Shown one piece after another: positions 54,601 through 64,000 of a stretch of 64,000 nucleotides of DNA. The stretch covers positions 1,137,350 through 1,201,349 of the forward strand of contig CM030932.1 in NCBI GenBank assembly GCA_018136815.1. Reading direction: 5' to 3'. The stretch's first letter is position 1. Each line of letters begins with the position of its first letter. The notes under the pieces were generated by a model. It searched no databases, was not told the origin of the DNA, and saw nothing but the letters and a program-made list of their open reading frames with translations. The translations under genes were made by a program, and so were the position numbers. The stretch comes from Isochrysis galbana (Eukaryota; Haptophyta; Isochrysidales; Isochrysidaceae).

Positions 54601-57600
54601 TCGGAAGCTCTTCAAGCTCCGCCGCACGTGTTGTCGTCAGTGAGGCCGCCGAAATCGTCGGTGACACGCCTTGATCCAACGGCTTCGGTAGGACCTGCGT
54701 CAAGGAAGGTCGATGGCGATGGCGATTCTTCCACACCCATCGGCAGATTGGAGGCCGTGGATGGCACGTGGTCATCTCAGCGATTCCTTGGTCGTTGTAC
54801 TGGCTTCGGCGGATGCAGTGTCAACCAAGTTGGAAAATTAAGAGGCGGTGCTTATGCAGCTGCCGATGTCGTTGACATCCCTTGTCGTCCGGATGAGCCA
54901 TGCGACGCGATCGGTCGTGCGCACGCTGAAGATGCGCACCAGCCGCAGAAAGGAGACGCCGCAGATGTGCTGCATCAATCGACAGCACGAGGGCGGAGGG
55001 GTCCATTGGGAGATGGTACATACATGCCACGATTGTTCCGGGTGTGGTCCATGTTCACAGCTTCCCGGCCTAGGATGACACCGGTGGCGGCTTTCGCCCA
55101 CAAGAAATCGGAGGACGCGCGGCCAAATGACAGCGAGGCCAGATTGCCCGGTTTCCTGGAGGCGGAGTCCCTTGTCACAACCGATATTGCGTACGGACAA
55201 CGCCCCATGGTATCGGTAGACATTGCAGATGGCGGCGGCGGCCCAACGCGAATAGTTTTTTCCATCTGTTCGATAGGATTAGCAGCCTATTCGCCCTTGA
55301 TCAGCAAGGTGTTGCGCTGGTGGGATGATGTGGCAGCCTCTCGCGATGCCTCGGCAGCGTCTATGGCCACAGGGTTTGCTAACGTGCCGTTGGGGGCATG
55401 GCATTTTCGCGATTCGGGCCACATTCCCAGAGCATCTCAACAGACATGTGATGCGGCCGGCAGCGACAAGCACACGAACGACGGCGCGGACGCTGAGAAC
55501 GACGGCGCGGACTCTGAGACGTCTGCGTCGCTTGCTCCGGCCGGCCCTCGATCGCTTCTAGGTGGTAGGAATCTGCATATCGCATTGCAGGTGGACGAAT
55601 TTGGGCTTGTGCTGCCGCCGTGCTTTCGGCGACGTAACGGCGAGAACGGATGGGCATTGTGGTTAGGCATCCCTTCCGCAAAAGTCCACCTCGACTCTAC
55701 ACGCACAGCTGAAATCGGCTTACTCGACATGTGTGTGAGGCTCGAGGGCGGCCACTGGTGTCACCTTTGGAGGCCATCGCCCAGGCTGAACGCGTGCTCG
55801 CAGCTAGTAACACCGTCGCGTCACTTGCTTCGCTTCAAGTGCAGTGTGCTCGATGATGAGCGATGTGCACAGGCCTCACAGTCTCACTCATCTTCGTCTT
55901 CACCTGCAGCTGCTGATGGCGCGAGGCATTCTTGTGAAGATGCATCTACTTGCGACTGCGCTATTGCAGCAAATCTACGCGAGCCATCCGCGGAGAGAAG
56001 ACGCACCGACGGCGAGACCGGAGAGATGAGCCATTTTGATGTGCCTGCTACAGACACGTCATCTGTAGCGGGCATGGGCCCCATCGATGACGCCTATGCA
56101 CACACGTCCTTCAGAAAATCACTTCATCGAGAACTTCACATAAATCTCGGCCATATCCGAATCGCGGCGACCGCGTCCGAAGCTCACGAGGCATGCCGTC
56201 TCATCCGCAGCGTTGAAGGCTGCATTCCGAGCAATTACCCGGCCACCTCTAAGAAGTCCGAAGGCGGAGCATTCTGTGCAGGCACTGGCCATAGCCTCGC
56301 TTCGGAGACACCACAGCTCTACTCCTCCCATCCTGGCCCCACTGCCACTTCGACTACTACTACGTGGGGAGAACAGACGCCATGGTTGAAAGGACGTCTG
56401 GATAGGAGGAGTGGGGTGATTAGTGCGCCAAGAAAAGCACTCTCCACTGTTGTTCAAACTGTGGATGTGCGACCACAGTATGATGAACGCGTGGACTTGA
56501 AGCCCAAGCAAAGATCCATTCGTCCGCCGGGGAGTCATACCTCGACGCCCGGCCGTGCCATGGCGCGCCTTCCCCTCAGTGTTGCGTTTGAGAGAATGGG
56601 GCACAGTGCAACATCAAGAGTTCTCGACTTGTCTCCAGAGTGCCCGTCGCCGGCGAGAAGATGCTCCGCCAAGGAAAAGGCGCTGACAACACCAACACGC
56701 GACTCGCTTCGTACAAATTTGTTCTACGCTCGTCCAGCTATTGCAGCGTTCTTGGTTCGACGCGCCGCTGCGCGGCGTCTTGCACGCGAAACTGTTGTGT
56801 CCGTAGCCTCACCTGACAGAGTGGGCGCTCCGCGGCAACATGGGCAAGTTCAAGCGCTCACACCCGACATTGACGCTCCTCGCCGCTCGGACCATCAGAA
56901 TGCTGAATTGAGTGGCGGCAGAACCACCGCGGAGTGCAATGACGCTCATGGCAGCTCTTGGGACGTTTGCAGCCGAAAGAACACTGCTTGCCTTGAGACG
57001 CGCATAGAGTTGCGCGCATCGGCCATCACATTTGTCCTACTACAGGGGAGCCAATCTGAAATGCCGCCGCTGTTGTGCGTGCATTCGCGGAATATGCTTG
57101 CGGACGGTCTTTTTCGGCAGCTTCGCGCCACTCCTCACGAGCTCGGCTCGCTATTGGCGCTCACGGGCGAGGACAGTTTTCATGCATCTGGGCAAGTCGT
57201 CCTCAGCACTGATTACTTCAACCCAAGCCTTAGCTGCATGGAGCCCTTGCTCGAACCTTGGCAAGCGCGAGCTCTTGCTGAAAAGCGACGCGACGAGCGC
57301 CATTATCGTGTGAAGCTCTGCGGGTCGCCGGCACAAGTCAATTTGACATCCACGCTCTTTAATGTCCACTTGAAGCTGCTCAGCGCCGTATCTAGCCGTG
57401 GGAAGAACACATGTTCATCGACTCTGGGTGAATCGCCCATGCTCACCGTAGCCAATCGGTCCGGACTGCCGTTGCATGTTGCCTTGCCGGAAGCTAGATT
57501 GCGAACGTCGCCGCCAACGCCCACTGCTCCCTCGGCATTTGGCACGACTACGTGGCAGTGTGCCTCAAATCTTGTGGGAGCGGCTTCTTGCCCTCACGAT

Positions 57601-60600
57601 GACATTGCCCCTTCTCGGAAAGGCAAGCCACCTTCATATGATTGGATCTTACTATCATGCGCCTTGTGCTCTGAACCGCCGTCTACTCCAAGCGTCGGAG
57701 ACGCATGGGAAGTTAGCAAAAGCAAAGGCCGCGATTTTCACATAGACGCTGTCGCCGTAGATGGAGGCGGCGCCACGACGGCAGCCGACTCACACCCGGC
57801 TCAGCAGGAGTCGGGCTGGTCCCGCCAACCCGCTTCTAAGGATGGTGCGACACGTTTCGGAGCGAATATTTGGCCTGAATCGGCCGAGAGGGCCACTCGA
57901 CAAGCCCAGCAACGAGGATGCTGTGTAGAGGAAGCAACGGCGAAACAGCATGCCGAAGGGGAGCAAGCGCCATGCAAGCTGCGCCGTCCCGCCCATCTTT
58001 GCCATGAGTTGTTGTTGTGTCTACCCGGTTCAAGCGCCATTGCACATTTACGCATCCGCACTAGCGGGACTTATCGTGTTTCCCTCCGCTCACTCTCGCG
58101 CCGCCGTTGCAATGGCGCCGCGCGTGTTGGCCAGTCGGCTGAAAATGCTAGGAGCCGTGAAAATCCTAGGAGCCGCAGGTGCTTCGTGCACAGTGGCAAT
58201 TCGCTTGATTCGGGCATGGTTCACCTAGTCTGTGACGTATCCGTGAACGAGGACGGCTCCATCCTTGCACTCATCCGATCGCCCGTCCGCGTCCGTAACA
58301 ACTGTGCTGGCTGGCTGGACCTCGTCTTCCTCGAGGCGCCGCCACCCATCGCCACGTCCTCGCCGTCGATGAAAATTGCCTCGCAAGTCCCAAGTAATGG
58401 AGACGCTCAATCAAGAGCTGACGTATTTGCACGCCGTCCGATAGTGTTTGAGACCCGCATCGCGCCCTTCTCTGATGTAGAGCTACCTACATGGTTGCTG
58501 CATCCCGGAAACTTCGCCCTTGTGAGGAGGAGTCACGGCGCCGTCTGCTTGCAGGGAGCATCCTCGTCACAGTCGACTACTCCCACTACCTTGCAAGCCG
58601 ATGTGGATCACGACTCGCTCAGCAGCGGTGGAAGATCCATAGACCAGTCTTTTAACGAGTGGAGCGAATGGAAGGGCCCTATTCCCCTTGCTCACGATTA
58701 CCTCGTCTCATCGCGCCGTAGCACTAACATCACTGCCTCAAGGCAGCCGCGCAGCAAAAGCATTGAGGCAGAAAGCAACGCATCGCTCTTGGCACTTGCT
58801 AGTTTTGGCCACTTTCAGCTACGCTGCGAATCAGCCAAGCTAGATGAGGCCATGGCAGAACAACCAACAACCACCCCGGCAGTTAGTGGCCTCAACCCGA
58901 TCGCAAGAGCAGCTTCAGCTCTTGCCGATGTCCAAGACACCCTGCTCACGCTTTCATGGGGCCCGCGGTTGACGAACTGCCTGCCAGTAGATCTATGGGT
59001 ATGGGCGCCGGTAGGCTCAACTGAGTCGCCACCTCTCGCACCCGAGAAAGAAGCGGTGAGGGATGGGGGTTGTAGCGGTCTGACCCTTCTGTGCTCTGGC
59101 GAAACGCTCGAACTTGAACCATTCGAGGAGAGACAGGCGGTGTTGTTCACTGATGTCTCTCGGACACCAGCATGGGCTGTAAAAAGTGACACGGCTCACT
59201 TTTGGGTGTGCGTGGCCGCTCCAGCCGCTGCTGCTCCTATTGAAGCCTCGCATAAGCGAGCCCCAGGACCTTGGGGCTGGTCGTCTAAGCTCACGCTACG
59301 CCGACGATCACGATCGGCTTCTAGCCGTTCGGAGAGTGGCGCTAGCTGCAGCAGTGCGCGCTCCTCTGATTGGTACATCAAGGACGAGGACGGCGATCTC
59401 GCGAATCGTGGTGGATTCTTGACCGTAGCACTCGGTGGCTCTTCAAGCTTCCGAATTTCCCTAGAGACGGGTGAGGTAGACGATGGATACGATCGCAGTG
59501 GCGTTGGAGGGCCGAAAGGTGTGCCGCACAGCATGTCTTGCATAATACTTGCCATACCCATGAACCAGCTATTCACTTGCACCACTCGGCCTCTCACACG
59601 TTGCGATTTTCTTTTTATTTGGGGTGCAGGGAGACCTCACAGTGGCATACCGACGGGCACCCGGAGCAACCCTGGCATTTGGCATCCGCAGTCATCATGT
59701 GGTGAGAGCGGAGCACGGCTTGTCCTCTCCGCGCCTTACTGGCTCATCAATAAGACAGGCTTGCGGCTAGCCTACCATCTCACACAGTCGCATGTCATGC
59801 TCGCGGAGCCGCTTACGGGCCTCTTTTCCGCTAGGGACGTGACCGGGCAGATGAGCGGGTCAAAGGGATCGGTGAATGAGTGTCCAGCAACCGAAGCCAA
59901 GGAATCATCAGTGCTCGCCAAGAAGACGCCGCCAGAGCGAGGTGCGGTGTAGAACATATCTATTCGCGCCTGAAGCATGCATGGTGTCAATGATGGTGGT
60001 GCAGCTGGTGCATTGTGCGTCTCAGCTCTCACTACCGCCTTATCCTGTGTTCTTTTACAGGTCTTGCTGAATCACCTTCACCTGTAGATGCGGTTTCTAG
60101 ACGAGAGTACGGTCGCGACCCATCGCCTGGTTCGGTTGATCCCCATCACCAAGACGTTGCATGTACTCCGCACACCCACCGGCCATCACGGTGTGACTCG
60201 GATGTTTCCGCTGCTAGCAGCGGAGACACACTTTCCCACCTTGACGCGCCCGGTGCACTGCCAATCTTGCTTGCTTGCGACGCCAGCGAGCGCTTGGTAG
60301 TGCAGGTCCGTCCCTACGGCCACCGCGCTTCGGTGGGTGGCCGGTGTGCTGCAGTCCGCGCTCCCGCAATCCGCGGGCTTGTTGGTGGTTCTCATGCTCC
60401 TGCGCGCGCCCCTGCCGCACGCACTCCTTACTCCGATCGCCGCAATGAGCCTGCCTTTGACGCCGTCGGATGTTCAACCCCTTTTGCACTCGACGCACTT
60501 GGCTCCGCTGGCGAACTCACATTTGGCAGCGGGGGCATACTCGGATGTATGATCGAGCCAGCGCCGCCTGGCTTTGAGCTACTCTCGTCCTCTGTCTCCG

Positions 60601-63600
60601 TCTGCCCACGGTGCGCTGCCGTGAACCCACTGCGCCACGCTCAAAGACCGCGCTCGTAGCGCATGATAAACAAACCTCCTCATTTGTGTGTCATATCATG
60701 AAGGCGCTACTTTTATTGCCCATGTCACGATGGCGCTGCTTGCATTGCCCAAATCTCCAGTTCGTTCGCTTTTACGACTTACCATTAGTGTTCGACTTGA
60801 GTACCCATATGCCATCTCTTCTTAGATACGTTGTGATGAATCGTACGCCAGCAGCTCTTCACTTACGAGCCGAGGTCCTTGCTCCTGATTCTGAAGCACC
60901 TGCCGACGCGCCTCCACATGTGGAGCTTTCATCCGGCTCTTCCACGGACATATATTGCTTCGAACCCCTCGGAGACGGCGGCACTGTGAAGGATACCGCC
61001 AGGCGTGGTGCCGGAGGCCGGAGGCGACGCGGTTCCTCCGCTGCTCCTCACGTGAATGACCAACACAGTGGAACTGGGAGCTCGATTCCAAGCAGGGCTA
61101 TGCGAATTTTTCGTTTCCGTCTAGCTCGGCCCGGATGGGCATGGAGTGCTGGGGTCCATGTGGACTCTCTCGATGACACGTTCTTTACGCTTGAACGCTC
61201 CCAGGATGGCAATGGAACTTCGGAGAAGCATCACGCGATATCGCCTGCCATCGCCTCAGATGACATGCCCGTCGCCGTTACGACGAGCAACACTTCCACC
61301 ACAGCTGGTTCTCCTCCAAGTGGCAAGCCCGGACCGCTGAGCTCGGAATCCACAGATTCGCACCACGTAGAGGGAGTCCAAAATGCGCTCGAAGACGATG
61401 GGGGGGTTGGTGGCGTGAGTGGTCGAGGACGTCAGGATGAGGATGGCGCTGTTGCGTACCCGCTGCTTCGTGCAAGTGTAGTAGTGCGTGGATGCACCAT
61501 CTTCGTTGCTGTTTCGGACGCGTCGGGGGCTCCTCCGTACCGTATCGAAAACCACTCGAGGCGTGCAGCCATCTTCGTACGACAGCCGGGCCCGGCGTCG
61601 CAGTCCAAGCAATACACGGTCGGCACGATGGGATGGCTAGCCGTGGCCCCGTATCCTCGGCTTGGAGGCATCGCGCCTGCCGCATCCGCCCCTTTCAACA
61701 TACTCATCCGACCTGCCAACCGCACGGGCTCACCAAGTGCTGGCTGGCGCGATGTGCCGCTGCGTGACATACGCGAATTGTCGCCACTCGACTTGCCCTC
61801 AGGGCGGCGATTGCACGTGGCGGTGCGTCAGGAAGATGCGACGCGGGTATTGGTGTTGTCCGATGAGCCTCTCGTACCAGCTACACGGCGTCGGCTTATG
61901 GCGGGCTTGATCAACCCAACGCGGCTGCATCTACATTTCGAATTTGCTGCCATATCGGTTACCCTGATTGAGGTTTCGCCGGCGGGCGCGCCGCGTGAGC
62001 TCTTGAATGGCTCGCTGCGTGGGGTGGAGCTGCAGCTCGTCACCTTCCCCAACAGCCTTGATGCGTCTCTCACGGCGGAGCTGCTCCAACTCGATAATAT
62101 GCTGCCCTACGCAAAACATGGAGTCCTGTTTCGCGCACGTGGCGCGCCTATGGTGCGTAGAAGTGACGTAGAGTCGGACCGTCGGAATGGAGCAGCCGTG
62201 GATGATGAAAGGTTCCAAGAGATAAAAACACGCACGGGAGATGATCGAGCCTGGCGGCACAGGCCTACAGTACCAACGGCCGGTCGTCCGATTCGTGCCA
62301 TTTTCATTCGGGCTGTTACGCGGAGCGGGGAATTTGAACTCCTTTCTGTGGACCTTGCCCCCCTTACCCTTGCCCTCGAGGCAACCGTCTTTGCGCGCCT
62401 TTCTCTCCTGCTTCCGCGCTCGCGTGCGGCGCTCGCGGAACTGAGCCAGCCCGGGCGCAGCGGAGGCGCTACTCGCGAGCGGCTCGCTACACAGCTGCTA
62501 CGTCGCCGGCTGAGCACAGAGCTTGACGAGCCACCCGAGTTTCCACGCCGTCGGCAGGTGTACTTCGACCAGCTTCGTATCTCGCAGATTGATATGACGG
62601 TCTCGTCCGCACTGGAGGTGCAAAGAGAGGAGGCGCCGCGTCAACCTGCTGTGCGCACGAGTGGAGGCCTTTGGCTGGGTCGCGTCGGAGGTACGGTGAC
62701 TCTCGGCGGCGGTGGCAGCCGTGCAGACTGGGTTGCGGCAGTCGGATCGCTGCCGGTATTTTCGCACATGTTGCAGTCGATGCTTGTGCTTGCTAAGGGG
62801 ATTGGGCTCAACTTCGGCTCCGTTTCGAGTGTACCTCTCTCGTTCGCACCCATGCGATTCGAACGGGTGCTCTCCACGCCTCAGGCTCTACTCTACAGGC
62901 TCGCGCAGCAGGTTTCTTGGCAGGCGGCAGCGCAGGTGAAGGCCTAAAGTAGTGAAGCTCTCGCGCATCGCGGCGTTCGGTGGATGAGCATGGGAGGGTA
63001 GGGGTTATTCGGGTGCTAGTGGGATACCTTATCGGCAAACGCACCACGCATCTCCGCTGTAAGCCGTGCTCCGTACGACACCTCCCGCACCCACGGTGGC
63101 TAGTTTGAAGCGTATTGTGTGGCCTTTGTTTTGCGCAGGTGGGCAAGGCATTCGGCCATTCGCACATGCTTGGCGACCCTCTGGGTGCGATAACCACCGT
63201 CAGCGAGGGTGTTGCTGGATTCCTGAGCGCTGTCGGTCGAGGTTTTGCGACAGGTCATGCAGAACACTTCGTGCTTGGCTCGCGACAGCTCATGGGCGGC
63301 TTGGTAGGCGGCGTTGCTGGCGCTGGCGCACGGATGACCGCCTCGCTCGATTCTGTGGTGAATCGCATCCTTCGTGAGGGAGTGCCCACCGCCGATCCTT
63401 GCGCTGGCGACTCAGAGAGCCACGGTCGTGGTAAGGGGTCGCAGCCGCCGAATGAAGAAGAGGAGACTCGACACGAGGTCCGAGAACCGCGCGGCAAGGA
63501 TGCATTGCGCACGCTTGGTCGCGGGCTAGTCGGCCTTGTGCACAAGCCATTACGCGGTGCACAAAAGCATGGCCCCCTTGGACTTGCACAAGGAGTTGCC

Positions 63601-64000
63601 GATGGTGTTTGGGGTTTGGCAACAGCATCTGTAGCGGCACCTCTGCAAGCGGGCTCCTTCATCTTTTCCACGGTAGAAAAGGCGGCCATGGGTGGCATGC
63701 GCGGTAATGATGAGATCCCAGCGCAACTTCGTCCCGCCCGCTCGTTTTTTGCCCACCATCGTCTCCTTCCTCTCTCTCGATGCGTCATGGCAAGCTTCGA
63801 AGTCAAAGTTGTGGCGCTTCGATGTCCGTCAATCGAGCAGGGGACTGTGCACGTGGAGGTGCTGCTCTATGAGCCTGGTGCCGCCCAGCCTCGCATGAAG
63901 TATGCAACATCACCTCGAGGGTGGCTTCAAGGCTTTCGATGGGGAGACGCAATCACTTACAACGTACACTCTCTTGACGCTCGACTGCTGTTGCGGGTTC
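51673..64000 (+). CDS. VPS13-like bridge lipid-transfer protein, 3' partial
   Basis: Exon 1 is 51673-59941 (donor GAG|GTGCGG). Exon 2 starts at 60061 after TTTTACAG; its donor is unresolved (phase-0 candidates at 60594, 60600 and 60621). Exon 3 is 60761-62935 (CAG|GTGAAG). Exon 4 is 63139 to the window end. At least 3950 residues. Family marks: STDYFNPSLSCMEPLLEPWQ (about residue 1845), SPMLTVANRSGLPLHVAL, an SHR-BD-like region from VLSAPYWLINKTGLRLAY through STPFALDALGSAGEL and MPSLLRYVVMNRTP to PPYRIENHSRRAAIFV, then LHFEFAAISVTLIEV, VYFDQLRISQIDMTVSS and the VPS13 C-terminal segment AFGHSHMLGDPLGAI and VHKPLRGAQKHGPLGLAQGV. A C2-like start (ASFEVKVVALRCPS) precedes the edge. Such proteins move lipids between membranes at contact sites. 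Unusually, residues 25-55 are a transmembrane anchor and no standard chorein start is seen. Confidence 0.88.

Overview
This window is nuclear DNA from a eukaryotic alga with a secondary plastid, most likely a haptophyte. Three things support this. There are many short GT-AG introns whose phases match when exons are joined. Nuclear-encoded proteins carry signal-peptide-like plastid presequences (ribulose-phosphate 3-epimerase at 41330, and a protein with an LRLRGG motif at 22052). The DNA is GC-rich with much low-complexity and transposon sequence. The haptophyte assignment is an inference; pelagophytes or other red-plastid algae are not excluded.

Host genes in order: the 3' end of a mitochondrial acyl carrier protein gene (3-350, +); a THADA/Trm732-like giant HEAT-repeat protein in two exons (4505-13672, -); an AT-rich aspartyl/asparaginyl beta-hydroxylase-domain gene (19168-19845, -); a secreted or plastid LRLRGG protein (22052-22990, +); two uncertain reading frames around a 45-bp minisatellite (25.0-26.6 kb); a four-exon helical, possibly BAR-like protein (28201-29251, +); a NIMA-related kinase with a very long tail (30080-35053, -), divergent from a PH/EDR2-C lipid-binding-type protein (36322-38836, +); plastid-type ribulose-5-phosphate 3-epimerase in five exons (41330-43270, +); a KDEL receptor in four exons (45206-46481, -); and a giant VPS13-like bridge lipid-transfer protein that runs off the right end (51673-64000, +). 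These are mostly housekeeping functions (tRNA modification, ER retrieval, carbon metabolism, lipid transport). They share no pathway.

The spaces between genes are filled with mobile DNA. I found three hAT-type elements by exact 8-bp target duplications. One is an apparently intact autonomous copy (46891-49759). One is a 1.9-kb non-autonomous copy carrying a huge CT-rich satellite (14335-16241). One is a 417-bp MITE between the divergent kinase and EDR2 promoters (35415-35831). A separate family of short retroposon-like elements (0.75-0.93 kb) has 16-bp target duplications and, instead of poly(A), a 3' end predicted to fold into two hairpins. It has three copies with verified duplications and further diverged relatives. 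Between 16.6 and 18.5 kb lies a mosaic of transposon and gene scraps: a cytochrome b561 fragment, a Ty3-type RNase H fragment and a LINE-type zinc-knuckle tail.

The observations most worth a second look are the double-hairpin retroposon family, the intact hAT with a 67-bp intron, the AT-rich hydroxylase island, and the VPS13-like protein that starts with a membrane anchor.
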